64,000 bases of DNA from Burkholderia sp. BCC0322 (GTDB lineage Bacteria; Pseudomonadota; Gammaproteobacteria; Burkholderiales; Burkholderiaceae). Below are positions 1-10,293 of the stretch, piece by piece; within the stretch, counting starts at the first letter, position 1; the number at the start of each line of letters is the position of its first letter. Location of the stretch: the NCBI RefSeq assembly GCF_902833045.1, contig NZ_CADFDU010000002.1, positions 186,001-250,000 on the forward strand, written 5' to 3'. The position numbers and the translations under genes were made by a program. The notes below the pieces were generated by a model, which made no database searches, had not been told where the DNA came from, and saw nothing but the letters and a program-made list of their open reading frames with translations.

Positions 1-147
1 CCGCTCTACCTTTCCTGCGGTTGTCGTCCAGCCCACTGGGTGGCGATCCAATTGGCGCGACGTCAATGTTCCGAAGGAAGCCTGTCTCAAACCTCTCTCG
101 ATACAAAGGTTCCTCGCCCCGCGACAATGCGGATCGGGAGAGTCGGT

Positions 148-320
148 TTAGGAGCCGCATCGGCTTGATTCATGTCCCTTGCGACATCGAAATCGATACT
201 GCGCGTGCCAACCTTTCCATTCTAGTTCCAGCAACTTCAGTCCGTATGGACGAAGTGCCTCTCGCATTCGATTCAACTGATCGAGTGACAACGTTGCTGC
301 TCCATAAAAATTCCTTTCAT
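148..320 (-). pseudogene. Remnant of a zinc-ribbon-like protein gene
   Basis: On the minus strand an ATG at 320 opens a short frame (MKGIFMEQQ) that stops almost at once, while the next frame reads a convincing peptide with LDQLNRMREALRPYGL followed by YRFRCRKGHE and then a stop at 148. The C-x(n)-GHE pattern resembles one half of a zinc ribbon. The two frames probably belonged to one gene broken by an indel near position 300. The family is not identified, and the rest towards position 1 shows no clear frame. Confidence 0.3.
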
Positions 321-442
321 CGGCCTACCCGCGCATAGAGGCCCAGAAGTCGCCCCCTCAACGCATGATTCTCACAAGTTACTCTTGTGAAATCGAGGTC
401 ACCTGCGCCATGCCCTGACCAGTCACCGAGGGTTGCGCAATC

Positions 443-1003
443 TTATTTCTCAGATTGCGAAATAACCTCCCCAAAATCGAACCCTTTTAACTTATTCTGC
501 TCCACCAGCTCCCTAAAACGCTCGGAAACAAATACTGTTGCAGGACTTTCTTTTAGGCGAAATATATCACCCCCCTCGATACGACTTCTCAGAAGATATA
601 TCTTATTAAAAACCGTCGCCTGAGGATAGACTTTGAATTTTGACGCGTCCATATCGACGGCATTCTCTATCAGCCTGGTTACATGAAATCCGAGCATGCC
701 TTTTATCGGAGCCTCGACCTGCAATACCTCCCCGCTGTCGTGAAGTAGCGGCGCCAATGCATCAAATGCCCTCTCACTAAACACGAGAAACGGAGATAGC
801 ATCGTATGAACGTCGCTAGTCTTTTTTCTGCGTGAAGTGCCCCACGTAAGCTTAACGGGGTTATAATCTTGACCAAACCCTCGCCCGCACAGAGCGGTTG
901 CTCGTATAGCTACGCTCTTGTCATATGCTATTTCACCATCATCATCGACTTGAACGAGAGGCTGAAATGCCTCATCCTGTCTCATGCCATAAATATTACC
1001 CAT
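443..1003 (-). CDS. DUF1629/Imm11-like immunity protein
   Basis: A 186-aa soluble protein without signal peptide or membrane segment, starting 6 bp after the stop of the Rhs-AHH gene. A GAGG sequence lies 4 nt before the ATG at 1003. Composition and layout (repeated short beta motifs, FVSERFRELVEQNKLKGFDF near the C-terminus) resemble the DUF1629/Imm11 group, whose genes commonly sit immediately downstream of polymorphic toxins. Inferred role: cytoplasmic neutralisation of the AHH nuclease encoded just upstream. Family assignment is from recall of the C-terminal FxxSERFxxL motif; position supports the immunity call more strongly than sequence does. Confidence 0.6.
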   Translation of the reverse strand: MGNIYGMRQDEAFQPLVQVDDDGEIAYDKSVAIRATALCGRGFGQDYNPVKLTWGTSRRKKTSDVHTMLSPFLVFSERAFDALAPLLHDSGEVLQVEAPIKGMLGFHVTRLIENAVDMDASKFKVYPQATVFNKIYLLRSRIEGGDIFRLKESPATVFVSERFRELVEQNKLKGFDFGEVISQSEK

Positions 1004-1009
1004 ATAGCC

Positions 1010-4000
1010 TCACAATTCAGAAAGAACGGACTTCCAAGGCGTATCTCTGGATGCATTCTGCAGCGTCTCTCTTATCGCTTGCAATTGGTCAAGAACAGCT
1101 TGCTTGCCACCCAGATCAGCCCTTTGCAGGAGTTGGTTGACCTTCTGAAAATAAACATCAGGATGCTTCCCATTATGCAATATGCCGCCAAGATTGTCGG
1201 CATTATTCCTATTAGGCAAAAACACCCCATTCAATTCAGAGTCAACATCAATACCGTATTTTGTCAAAATAGCACGCGCAGGCGCAGCTTGCTTCGAAGT
1301 ATCGCCGACGATATGGTGCGCAGCAGAGTTGGCCGGGCGAGTTATGCCCGACTTCTCCATATTGTTACTCAGCTTGACTGAACACCAACCCCATGGGTCG
1401 GTCCATTGCTGAGAATTCGGGCCATAGGCATATAGATTTCCGCCGCCGTATAACCCAATCGGATCCTGATTGATAAACCGTCCCACGTCCGGATCATAGA
1501 ACCGGAAGGTGTTGTAGTGAAGGCCCGTACTTTCGTCGGCATACTGACCGGCATAGCGTAGCGGCTGATCCGTCCGCGCGGTTGTGAGCTGCCGCCTGCT
1601 CGGCTCGACTTTGCCCCACGCCGTGTATTGCCCCGCCCACGCCAATTCGCCCGCCTCGTCGGTGAGCTCTTGCGGCGCCCCCGCCAGATCCGTATGGAAG
1701 TGGTAGATCCGCGATGCTCGCCTCGCCGTATCGATCGCGGCCGCCGCCAGGGCCTCCGCGATCACCGCATCGACGCGGGCCGCTGGCGAGTACGGATCAT
1801 CCGGACTGTACACATAGCTGCTCACGCCTGTCTCGCGCACCTCCTGCGCGAGGCGCAACCCTTCCCATACGAACCGTTTCGTCTCGCTGCGCAGTTTCAC
1901 GCCACGTACATCGAATGTGGTATCGGTCTTCGCAATGCGCCGGCCCAGCGAATCGTACTGGAAGCGTGTTTCGACCGCGCCACGCGCGTCCTGCGTACGC
2001 ACCGAAATCAGCCGGTCCTGCCCGTCGTAAATGAAGCGCTGCTCCTGGTTGGCTCCGCTAAGCTTCGTCGCCAGATTGCCGAACGGATCGTATTCGAAGC
2101 GCAGGTCTTGCCACATCCGCAGACGGTTGCCTTCTACGTATCCGCGACTCTTGCGCTGTGCGTCGTCGAGCATGTTGCCTGCGGCATCCCAAGCAAATTC
2201 CTCGAGCTGCCGATCCATGGTGTTCACGCGACGTGTCAGTTGTCCGGCCGGATCGTAGCTGTACTGCGTGCTGCCACGCAGGCTGTCGCTGGTCTCGATC
2301 AGTTCGCCCGCTGCGTCGTAACGGTAGTTACGCCACAACTGCCCGCGTCCTCGACCGAGTGCGTCCGGTTGGAAGCCAGCGGACTGCCAGACTTTTCGGC
2401 CAAGCGGATCATAGGCAAAACGCTGAGTCAGCCGCCCCTGCGTTCTCGCGATCTCACGATGCAGATCGTCACGCTCGAAGTCGCTCACCACCTGATCACC
2501 GCAGCGGATCTGGTGAACGTGACCGGAGCCGTAACGCAGCATTTGTAGCGTCTGATCGTTCGGCAGCGTCAGCGATATCACGTTGCCGAGTTCATCAAGC
2601 TCGTATTCAACGTCGCCATTCGCACCGTGTTCGGCGACAAGACGACCGACCTTGTCGTATTCGAAATGCACTACGTCCGGCGTGATGCCGAGTGCAATAC
2701 CCGCCGACGTCGGTGTACGCTCGACCTTCACCAATTGGTCATTCTTGTTGTGCTCGTAACGTGTAACATCGGTCGGCGTATGCTGGACCTTTAGGTTACC
2801 CATCCGGTCGCGTTCGAATCGGATCGTACGGGTCGGACGATCCGCCGTCGCATAACGGTCCGGCGAGCCCACGATGTCCAGACCCAGCAATTCACCGCCT
2901 TCGCCATACTCGAATCGCCGCTGGACACCGTCCGGCCTCGTTTCGGTCAACAGACGTCCGCCAGGGCTGTACGTGAACGCATAGCGCGCGTGGTCCTGCT
3001 GGAGTTCGCGCAAGCGCCCCGCCGCGTCATAGTAATAGCGGGTCCGTCGTCCGGCAGGACCGATCGCTTCGACAAGTTGACCGCGTGCATTGCGCAGCGA
3101 CTGCTGTATCCGTCCTCCGAGGCCGACGTGCCGCACGACTAGCCCGGCCGCGTCGTAATCGAAAGTCTCCGTGCTGCCGTCGGAATACGTGATGCGACGT
3201 GGTTCGCCGGTCGGACGTACGTCATACACAACGCGCTGCCCCAGCGCGTTCTCGCGTGCAAGCGGCCGTCCAAACGCATCGAAACTGCTGCGCGTGGTTT
3301 TACCGGAGCAGTCCGTATAGGCAACCAATTCTCCGAGACGATTCCACTCAAGCGTCTTGCGTCCGCCACGCACGTCGATATGCGCGATCGGCAACGCGGT
3401 CAGTCCCTTCGGATACTCGTAACGATTCTCGCGGCCAAGCGGATCCTGGCTCGACAGCAACCGGCCTTGCGGATCGTATTCTGCACGCCAAGCCCCACCG
3501 TCCGCCCCGACAACTTCCACGGGCCGCATGCTGTTACCGTCATAGTGAGTGCGAGTCGTGCGGCCAAGCGGATCAGTCTCGGCGACGATTCTGCCTGCGT
3601 CGTCGTACTCGAATTCGGCCGTGCGCTCACCCGGCAGCATCAGCATCACCGGCATGCCGGCGTCGTTGTACTTGATCCGGTAGAGTCCGCCGTCGAAGTC
3701 GGTGTACTCGACAATCTGAAACTGTGCGTCGAAGCACCAGTGCGCAGTGCGGCCATCGACGTACCGTACGCGGGTCTGACGGCCCTCGATGTCGTACTCG
3801 AGCGTCGCGTCCTCGCCCTCGCTGGTGCGCGTCGCGACAACCCGCGGCTGCCCTTCGATCGTCGACCACACGTAACTCGACGTGAAACCCAGTGCGTTCA
3901 CATGACTCGCCATCAGGCCGTTGGTATATGCGAACTGGCGCACGACCGCCCCATTTGCATCCGTCACCGACGCCAGCTGGCCGTTCTCATCGTACCCGTA

Positions 4001-5248
4001 AGCGACGGCCAGCCGGCGCTCATCGCCATGAACGAGCGTGACCGCGCCAAGGCGTCCGTGTTCCTGCTCATAATCGAGCACGGCATTCAACCCGCCGCAC
4101 GTCAGAATCTCGGTGACGCGGCCGCGGCTATCACGCTCGAACTGGCACCACTGCCCCGCCTGATCCTCAATGCGGCGCACCCACGCGATGCGGCCGGAGT
4201 CCGGCTCGTATCGGCCGAAGTCGTAATATGTCTCGCCGATGTCATGCAGGATGTAGCGGCCGTCGGGCGTACAGGTCAGATACCGTTGCTCGGCCTCGCT
4301 GAATGCAGCTTGCCCGGCACGCAGCAACGGAAATCCGCTCTCGCGCCCTTGCGCGTCGGTGTACCAGAGTCGCCCGTCGCGGGCATGCAGACGAAGCTCC
4401 CACGGCGCCACCCAGCCGCGCCCGAGCGTCCCCGCGTAGTCGATGCTGCTCGAATAGAACCGCTTGATCGCGACCGGCATCGGGCTCGGGATCACGAAGT
4501 CGGTTTCCGATTCGGCCAATAGGATTTTTCTTCCCGTCGTGACGTCGACCGGGTTGCCGAACATCCCGCTGATCGCCTTGTTGATCGCGGGCCCGGCAAC
4601 GTAGCGTCCGAACGCCTCACCGAGCACGTACCCGCCGATGAACTTCGCAGCGCACGGCAGAACCGCACGCGACAGCCCGCCAGCCTGCTTCAACAAGCCG
4701 CCCAACCCGCCGACCAGCCCCGCAAGCACGAACGCCCACTCCGTCGCGGTCCGCAGCCATGGCGGCACTTCGTCATCAACCGGCAGGTACGTCTGCGTGC
4801 CGCCGTGAAAGAACGTGTCATGCGAACCGCCGGCGATCGTCGCGCCGCAGGTAATCTTGTCGTCCTTTCGCGCCGCGGGACGCCCATTGATGAAAATGTT
4901 CGTCGAGCCTTGCGCGACAAGCGGGATGGGATTGTGCTTGCTGCAAGCCACGCCGCTCAGCGTCGCGTAGGCCGCCGACATGGAGTTGACGTAGACGTCC
5001 GGTGAACCAGTAATGATGTTGCCGGATTGCGAACTGAACATCTTGCCGATCGACTCCCCTATTGATAGGAGAGCCTGCGCTCCGATACCGGCCATCATGC
5101 CAGCCAGCAACGCCACGCCGAAGCCGCATGTAAATGTGGCGAAGGCTACTGCGGCGATCAGGGCAATGCCCAGCACGGCTCCGACCAGAAAGCCCGCAAG
5201 TGCGCTGGTGTGATCGATCGGATCAGTGACTCGTGCGGCTTCGTACAC
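1010..5248 (-). CDS. PAAR-Rhs effector with C-terminal AHH nuclease
   Basis: A 1412-aa polymorphic toxin of the T6SS-associated Rhs class. Residues about 12-60 hold two hydrophobic helices, typical of the segment bound by EagR chaperones. Residues about 70-150 form a PAAR spike tip ([26 protein letters not shown]). The body is a long run of YD/Rhs repeats ([21 protein letters not shown]) that build the Rhs cocoon. The core ends with NLYAYGPN and DPWGW, resembling the Rhs self-cleavage boundary. The last ~100 residues carry AAHHIVGD and PNRNNAD, matching the AHH branch of HNH/EndoVII-type nucleases. It lies between an upstream EagR-like gene and a downstream immunity candidate. The toxin appears intact. 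Confidence 0.9.
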   Translation of the reverse strand: MYEAARVTDPIDHTSALAGFLVGAVLGIALIAAVAFATFTCGFGVALLAGMMAGIGAQALLSIGESIGKMFSSQSGNIITGSPDVYVNSMSAAYATLSGVACSKHNPIPLVAQGSTNIFINGRPAARKDDKITCGATIAGGSHDTFFHGGTQTYLPVDDEVPPWLRTATEWAFVLAGLVGGLGGLLKQAGGLSRAVLPCAAKFIGGYVLGEAFGRYVAGPAINKAISGMFGNPVDVTTGRKILLAESETDFVIPSPMPVAIKRFYSSSIDYAGTLGRGWVAPWELRLHARDGRLWYTDAQGRESGFPLLRAGQAAFSEAEQRYLTCTPDGRYILHDIGETYYDFGRYEPDSGRIAWVRRIEDQAGQWCQFERDSRGRVTEILTCGGLNAVLDYEQEHGRLGAVTLVHGDERRLAVAYGYDENGQLASVTDANGAVVRQFAYTNGLMASHVNALGFTSSYVWSTIEGQPRVVATRTSEGEDATLEYDIEGRQTRVRYVDGRTAHWCFDAQFQIVEYTDFDGGLYRIKYNDAGMPVMLMLPGERTAEFEYDDAGRIVAETDPLGRTTRTHYDGNSMRPVEVVGADGGAWRAEYDPQGRLLSSQDPLGRENRYEYPKGLTALPIAHIDVRGGRKTLEWNRLGELVAYTDCSGKTTRSSFDAFGRPLARENALGQRVVYDVRPTGEPRRITYSDGSTETFDYDAAGLVVRHVGLGGRIQQSLRNARGQLVEAIGPAGRRTRYYYDAAGRLRELQQDHARYAFTYSPGGRLLTETRPDGVQRRFEYGEGGELLGLDIVGSPDRYATADRPTRTIRFERDRMGNLKVQHTPTDVTRYEHNKNDQLVKVERTPTSAGIALGITPDVVHFEYDKVGRLVAEHGANGDVEYELDELGNVISLTLPNDQTLQMLRYGSGHVHQIRCGDQVVSDFERDDLHREIARTQGRLTQRFAYDPLGRKVWQSAGFQPDALGRGRGQLWRNYRYDAAGELIETSDSLRGSTQYSYDPAGQLTRRVNTMDRQLEEFAWDAAGNMLDDAQRKSRGYVEGNRLRMWQDLRFEYDPFGNLATKLSGANQEQRFIYDGQDRLISVRTQDARGAVETRFQYDSLGRRIAKTDTTFDVRGVKLRSETKRFVWEGLRLAQEVRETGVSSYVYSPDDPYSPAARVDAVIAEALAAAAIDTARRASRIYHFHTDLAGAPQELTDEAGELAWAGQYTAWGKVEPSRRQLTTARTDQPLRYAGQYADESTGLHYNTFRFYDPDVGRFINQDPIGLYGGGNLYAYGPNSQQWTDPWGWCSVKLSNNMEKSGITRPANSAAHHIVGDTSKQAAPARAILTKYGIDVDSELNGVFLPNRNNADNLGGILHNGKHPDVYFQKVNQLLQRADLGGKQAVLDQLQAIRETLQNASRDTPWKSVLSEL

Positions 5249-5269
5249 GATGATTGTCCTTTGCTGTTG

Positions 5270-5728
5270 TTATGCCGACTCTTGTTCTGCCGAACGGTAA
5301 CCGTCGAGCCAGTTGCGCCACAACGCGTCGAGCGTTTCGCCGAAGCTCTTCGCGCTCGATGCGGTAAAAATCAGCACGCGCCCCGGGGCAACAATGAATG
5401 CACCTTGCCGTTGAAAAACGGTCTTCGGACCGTTCCGATAGGCAGCGTCAATGCGCTCCCCAGGCACTCCATCCGTTTCAGCTCCAAGCCGTTCAGACTG
5501 ACGCGAAAGCACCCGGTGTCCCTGCAACCGCGATTTGAGCAGCGCGATCTGACGATCGATATACGGCGCAAGGGCCTCTCCGTCCTTGAGCCAGTCGCGT
5601 GCGACACTGAGGTTCGGCTGTGCGGCCGTATCGGCCGGCACGAAGAGATTGGTCGTGCGATCCTCGAAACCGTCCGGCAGGACGATGCTGCCTTCGTGAA
5701 TCCGGATACGGTCTTCGGAATCCGTCAT
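5270..5728 (-). CDS. DcrB/DUF1795-type Eag chaperone for the Rhs effector
   Basis: A 152-aa soluble protein, 21 bp upstream of the Rhs gene and in the same direction. Recognisable features of the DUF1795 (DcrB-like, EagR) family are the N-terminal IHEGSIVLPDGFEDRTTNLFV, the central IDRQIALLKSRLQGHRV, and the C-terminal VLIFTASSAKSFGETLDALWRNWL. Such proteins bind the hydrophobic N-terminal helices of PAAR-Rhs effectors and load them onto VgrG. Immediate linkage to an Rhs protein with those helices supports the role. No signal peptide, as expected for a cytoplasmic chaperone. Confidence 0.85.
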   Translation of the reverse strand: MTDSEDRIRIHEGSIVLPDGFEDRTTNLFVPADTAAQPNLSVARDWLKDGEALAPYIDRQIALLKSRLQGHRVLSRQSERLGAETDGVPGERIDAAYRNGPKTVFQRQGAFIVAPGRVLIFTASSAKSFGETLDALWRNWLDGYRSAEQESA

Positions 5729-5793
5729 GCTAGTTCTCTCGTGACGTGTAGTTGTTGGAATGGGTCGAAATCAGCGGCCACACGCGCCGACAC

Positions 5794-6254
5794 TCATTTT
5801 CCCCGCAGCACGACGGTGCTCTCCCGGCGCAAGCGCACGCTGTCCGCGAGCAATACGAAATGCGCGACGAGCCACACGTAAAACGCGACGCCGTAGCCGG
5901 ATATCGGCGTCGCGTCTGCTTCGTTGAAGTACCACTTTGTCGTGAACAGTGGACGGAGCGCACACGCGAGCGCAGCGGCCGAAAACTGGGTCGCGCGCGT
6001 ATATCGGTTCCGGGCGAACTGGACGGCCGCAACGACGTAGAGCGGATTGGCAAGCCATGCCGGATTGAGCATGAAAAGTCCCACCAGCCTTGGGCGAGAA
6101 CCGACAGCCCGCTGAGCGACGATTCTTTTCCGAAATGCATCGGCGGCATCGTCAGCGAGAGGACATACAGCACCCCGGATACGCCGAGGACCGCCTCTCG
6201 CCTGACACACGGCGCCGAATCAAGAACGTTCGTCATTTCCCGAATCCATTCCAC
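5794..6254 (-). pseudogene. Four-helix inner-membrane protein gene, frameshifted
   Basis: Two overlapping frames each hold half of a hydrophobic protein. The upstream frame (ATG at 6254 or 6236) reads MTNVLDSAPCVRREAVLGVS... to VLAQGWW; the downstream frame continues GLFMLNPAWLANPLYVVAAV to VRLRRESTVVLRGK at 5794. Adding one G to the GGG run (+ strand CCC at 6080-6082) restores a single ~145-aa protein with about four membrane helices. The gene sits between the ankyrin gene and the Eag gene, so it may once have been an inner-membrane immunity or accessory protein of the island. Function unknown. The shift could be a real mutation, a phase-variable tract or a sequencing error. Confidence 0.6.
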
Positions 6255-6279
6255 GACACTTCAACGGTCGCACGTGCGT

Positions 6280-7149
6280 TCAATCCGTCTGGCCGGCCGG
6301 TGTCACGACCTTCTCGCCGCGCGCGCGCATCGCTGCGCGTTGCGCCTTCGGATCGAGCGGCGGCCACGGCGCGCCGGCCGTGACGATCTTGCGGTGGATC
6401 TCTTCGATGCGCGTCCGCGCCGGCGAGTCCGCGGCCGTATGGTTCTTCAACTCGTTCTGTAGCACCCACCCATACGACACGCCGAGCTGGCTGGCAATCT
6501 TCGGATCCGCGCCGTGCGCGAGCAGGTAATCGACGATATCCCACTGCTGAATCATCGTCGCCTCGAAGAGTGCCGTCTTTCCGAGCGAATCGCGAGCATT
6601 CACGTTCGCCTTGTGCTCGACCAGCAGCTTCAGCTGGGGCAGCAGCCGGTTCTCTGCAACCGCGAAGATCATCGGCGTGTCGCCGTTGTATAGCCAGTTT
6701 GGATCAAGCCCGCTGTTCAACAACACGCGCAGGAGGTTCGGCGTATCGGCCCGCAATGCGACATCGACTACTGATCCGCCGCTGCTGCCAACCGGCGCCT
6801 TGGGATCCGCGCCGTTCTTCAAGAGCACGGAAATGATCTGGTACCGTGGATTCGACGCGTCGTTCTTGACCGGGACGATTTCCTGCACTGCATACGACAG
6901 CAGCGTCGTATTCTTCGCGCCGGGCGTATTCAGATCAGTCTTCGGCGCGAGCTGCTGAACCCGGCTGAGATCGCCGTCATGAATGGCCTGAGCCAACGTG
7001 AGTTGCTGCCCCGAAAAGAAATCTTCCGGTGCGTAACGCTTGAAGCCAGTCATGTTCGTCCCTTGGGCTTGAGTGGGCCACCAAAGCGGCGAGGACACTC
7101 CAACGAGTGCGGCAATCGCGCCGGCGGTTATTGCTTTCTTGTATCGCAT
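6280..7149 (-). CDS. Exported ankyrin-repeat protein, probable lipase immunity
   Basis: A 289-aa protein with an N-terminal signal peptide (MRYKKAITAGAIAALVGVSS, cleavage probably near AQG) and about four ankyrin repeats, visible as GDTPMIFAVAE, GKTALFEATM, LLAHGADP and similar motifs between residues ~50 and 230. Its ATG overlaps the vgrG-lipase stop codon as TGATG, so the two are translationally coupled. Ankyrin-repeat proteins are known periplasmic partners of T6SS lipase effectors, which act on membrane phospholipids. Signal peptide plus coupling make an immunity role the best inference; other protein-protein roles remain possible. Confidence 0.75.
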   Translation of the reverse strand: MRYKKAITAGAIAALVGVSSPLWWPTQAQGTNMTGFKRYAPEDFFSGQQLTLAQAIHDGDLSRVQQLAPKTDLNTPGAKNTTLLSYAVQEIVPVKNDASNPRYQIISVLLKNGADPKAPVGSSGGSVVDVALRADTPNLLRVLLNSGLDPNWLYNGDTPMIFAVAENRLLPQLKLLVEHKANVNARDSLGKTALFEATMIQQWDIVDYLLAHGADPKIASQLGVSYGWVLQNELKNHTAADSPARTRIEEIHRKIVTAGAPWPPLDPKAQRAAMRARGEKVVTPAGQTD

Positions 7150-10148
7150 CAGTGAGATGAATTCAGTTGGGAGACCAGGTCGAGTTGATCCTTCTCGACC
7201 TGCTGGTTGATCCCGTTCGTCACGTCACCCATCAGGTGACGGCCGACCGTAGTCATACTCTCACCCTCGAGCGTGACGGGGCTTCCAACCGCCTTCGGCA
7301 TCAGCGCCGCCGTACCGGCGCTGATCGGCCCGAGTCTGCCTTCTTGCAGGCCGGTCAGGATATCCCCATCAACACGATAGGCGGTGATGTTGGCCGGCTG
7401 GGCGGTTCCGCCGTATTGCGTGACGGTCTTCGGGTTGAGACCGGCTGCATTGAAGGTCACGGCCGAACCGCCACTGGCCTCGGCTGCAGCGGACGCCAGT
7501 GCGCCGCCGAGCGAATGCCCGGTGAAATCGACGCCAGACGACGCGCCCGCAGTCTCGATGCTCTTGCCGATCGCAACTGCGTTGCGGTAGTACGGCGCAT
7601 CCGCACCAAGCCCTTGTGCCATGTTGTTGCTCATATCTTCTCCGAAGAGCTGTTGCGTCCCCTTGAACGCAACAGTCGGCTTCATACTGTCGCCGAAGAC
7701 ATTCGGATCCGGGATATACATCTGCGCTCCGAAGTTGCTACCGCCTTTCTTGAAATCGCTCGGCTTGAGGCCGAACGCCTTCAATGCTTCCGGATCGTTG
7801 GTCGCCATCTTCCACCCGGTCGGCAGCGGATCGTTCGGGTGATACACGTGATCCGCGAGTTTCGCCAGTTGTTGCGCCTTCAGCGAGTTCGCCAGCTTGA
7901 CTGCCGCCGCGCGCGTCGCCGGATCGGGGCTCGCCAGCCCCTTCGCGATCGTTGCCTGCTCGGCCGCCCACTCGAGGGCGAGCGCCTGTTCGGCGGACTG
8001 CGCACTGCTGCGATTCAAATGGATGACCGGTCCGTCGAGATAGATGCCGTTCGCGTTGATGACGATCGTTGACGGACCGAACGTCAGCTTGATGCTGTCC
8101 GGCGTCATCGTCACGACGCCGTCACCGACACGATGCTCGATGCCGTCGCTCGCCTGATGGCTTTGCATGCCGGGCCCGGCCTTGCTCGCGATGGCCTTCG
8201 TGTTGATCACGTTCGCCGTGGTGTCACGAGTCAGCGCGATGGTTTCCTTCAACCCGCCCTGCGCGATCTGCTTCGTCTCGCTGCCCTTGAGCAGCGAGAC
8301 CGTGCGCGCACCGGCTTCAACCGTATGCGTTTCCGAATTCTTGATGACCGTGTTCATATCCTTCTGCGCATGCAGAAAGACTTCCTGGCCACCGTTCACG
8401 TCGGAGAACCGCAGTTCGTTAGAGCCGGCCCCCTTGTGCGTCTGGCTCTTGATCCCCATCGTCTGCCCTGCGGCGCCGTGGTATGGATTGTCCTGCTCGC
8501 CGTTGTACACGCGCCCCACGATGACCGGATTGTCGGGATCCCCCTGATTAAACGCGACCAAGACCTCTTGGTTGATTCGTGGGATCGCGGCCGCCCCCCA
8601 CCCGTCGCCCGCCCACGGTTGGGACACGCGAATCCACATCGAATCCGAGCCGTCTAACTTGCCGCGGCGATCCCACAGGAAGTGCACCTTTACGGCACTG
8701 CCGTTCGTATGAATTTCTTCGCCCTTTGGGCCAACCACAATTGCCGATTGCGTGCCGTGGACGACGGGCTTCGGGGTATTTCTGGGCGAACGATACGGAA
8801 ATTTCTTGGGGAGCAAAGAAAATGTATTGCGGTACGGTAGTTTTGCGTTGTGTTCCGTGTAGTCGTTCACCGCCTCGTGACGAACGTACAGAATCGCGTA
8901 TTCCTGATTGTTGGCCGTGACGGGATGGTTCGTCACCGTCACGCTACCTGCAGCCGTCATCCGCCAAGCATAGCCGCTGCCCGTATAGCGATGCGCGCTC
9001 GCCTCTTCCGCTTGCATCGCAATGCGTGCGTAACGATAACCGTCATCGCCGTGGTCGAACAACGACTGGTGTTCGAAACGCTCCGTTGCCTCAAGTCCCG
9101 CATGCCGGAGATTCTCCGGTTCGACCTGCGCCAGCATCAGCGGCGACGACGGGTTCTGATAATTGAAGTCGCGAAAGGCGATCTTGCCGACGCCGAAACG
9201 CCGCCCTTCATGCAGCTGATCGATACCGTTGTCTTCGCTCGCCGCAGTGGCGGCATACGGCAAATTGGCCAGCCAGTCGATCGGGCGGAAAACGAAATTG
9301 GTATCGCCGATAACAAGGAAGTGCTTTTCCTTCTCGTAGCGATGCGTCCAGATCAGGCCTTCCTGCTCCATCAGCCGCGCGCAGAAATTGTAATACGACT
9401 CCTGGTACATCACGATGTATTCGAGCGGCTTCTGTGCGGTCCGAATGTCGAATTCGAAATCGGCGAACCCGTGATCATGGAAAATCTCAGTGAGAATGTC
9501 CTGAGCGGTCTTGTTCTGGAAAATCCGGCAATCGGTCGAACGCGTCAGAAACCAGAACCACGGCACCACCGTCATTTGATATTGCGTCACGTTGCCCGGA
9601 GTGCCGGCCCGGTCGAACGACGTGACGTAGCCGTCGAAGTAGCGGATACCGTCGGCCCCGCCTGACGAGACGATGCGCTCCAACGTGGACTGCCGTGCGC
9701 TTTGGTCGAATCGGATCTTGATCGGTTGGCCGATCAGTTGATCGGGCGCCAGATCATGCTGGTGAGACAGCAAATCCAGGTGGATCTCCGGCAACCGATT
9801 GACGTGCTCATCGATGATCGCGGTGCTGACCAGCAACACGTCCAAACCGAGCGGCGTGTCCACGGTGACATATCGATTTAGCTGAGTCAGTCGAGCAACA
9901 CCGCCAGCCGCATTGTTGAGCGCGTCCGCGATCGCGGCCGGCGTTTTGTTCATCAGCGAGAAGCCGGTCTGCGCAAGCTGAACGGCACGTTGCACAGTGT
10001 CGAGATGACCGGCGACGCTGGCGAGCGGGCCGATCTGACCGGCAATCGTGGACGCAGCCGGCCCAGCAAGGCCACCGAGTGCACTCCGCGAGCCCAACAG
10101 ATTCCCGCCGAAACCGGCCGGAATACCGCCATTTGGGGCGAAACTCAT
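7149..10148 (-). CDS. vgrG: VgrG spike protein fused to a lipase effector domain
   Basis: A 999-aa evolved VgrG. Residues ~60-560 match the VgrG gp27/gp5-like core (TPLGLDVLLVSTAIIDEH, RDFNYQNPSSP, WIRVSQPWAGDGWGA, EVLVAFNQGDPDNPVIVGRVYNG). A beta-rich stalk follows to ~720 (TKQIAQGGLKETI, TFGPSTIVINANG). The C-terminal ~250 residues are an alpha/beta hydrolase with DFTGHSLGGALAS, a classic GxSxG elbow with the nucleophile near residue 880; the surroundings resemble class-3/Mbeg1-like lipases. The product should puncture the target cell and deliver a covalently attached lipase. GGGA lies 7 nt before the ATG. The ankyrin gene is coupled downstream; tssF ends 146 bp upstream. Confidence 0.9.
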   Translation of the reverse strand: MSFAPNGGIPAGFGGNLLGSRSALGGLAGPAASTIAGQIGPLASVAGHLDTVQRAVQLAQTGFSLMNKTPAAIADALNNAAGGVARLTQLNRYVTVDTPLGLDVLLVSTAIIDEHVNRLPEIHLDLLSHQHDLAPDQLIGQPIKIRFDQSARQSTLERIVSSGGADGIRYFDGYVTSFDRAGTPGNVTQYQMTVVPWFWFLTRSTDCRIFQNKTAQDILTEIFHDHGFADFEFDIRTAQKPLEYIVMYQESYYNFCARLMEQEGLIWTHRYEKEKHFLVIGDTNFVFRPIDWLANLPYAATAASEDNGIDQLHEGRRFGVGKIAFRDFNYQNPSSPLMLAQVEPENLRHAGLEATERFEHQSLFDHGDDGYRYARIAMQAEEASAHRYTGSGYAWRMTAAGSVTVTNHPVTANNQEYAILYVRHEAVNDYTEHNAKLPYRNTFSLLPKKFPYRSPRNTPKPVVHGTQSAIVVGPKGEEIHTNGSAVKVHFLWDRRGKLDGSDSMWIRVSQPWAGDGWGAAAIPRINQEVLVAFNQGDPDNPVIVGRVYNGEQDNPYHGAAGQTMGIKSQTHKGAGSNELRFSDVNGGQEVFLHAQKDMNTVIKNSETHTVEAGARTVSLLKGSETKQIAQGGLKETIALTRDTTANVINTKAIASKAGPGMQSHQASDGIEHRVGDGVVTMTPDSIKLTFGPSTIVINANGIYLDGPVIHLNRSSAQSAEQALALEWAAEQATIAKGLASPDPATRAAAVKLANSLKAQQLAKLADHVYHPNDPLPTGWKMATNDPEALKAFGLKPSDFKKGGSNFGAQMYIPDPNVFGDSMKPTVAFKGTQQLFGEDMSNNMAQGLGADAPYYRNAVAIGKSIETAGASSGVDFTGHSLGGALASAAAEASGGSAVTFNAAGLNPKTVTQYGGTAQPANITAYRVDGDILTGLQEGRLGPISAGTAALMPKAVGSPVTLEGESMTTVGRHLMGDVTNGINQQVEKDQLDLVSQLNSSH

Positions 10149-10293
10149 TTGAATTCCCTTTGTTCTCGTTTGAGGTCTTGTCGCAACTAGCGCACCAGTG
10201 CCAAGCCGCGCTACTGTAGGACAAATCGCTTACGAGACAAAGATACTGAGATTTCTTTGCAATTTCGTTGCTAGCATCCGGTACGTCGGCACA

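Noticed and set aside
3380-4522. A 380-codon plus-strand frame
   Set aside because: Antisense of the Rhs repeat region, which has clear protein motifs on the minus strand.
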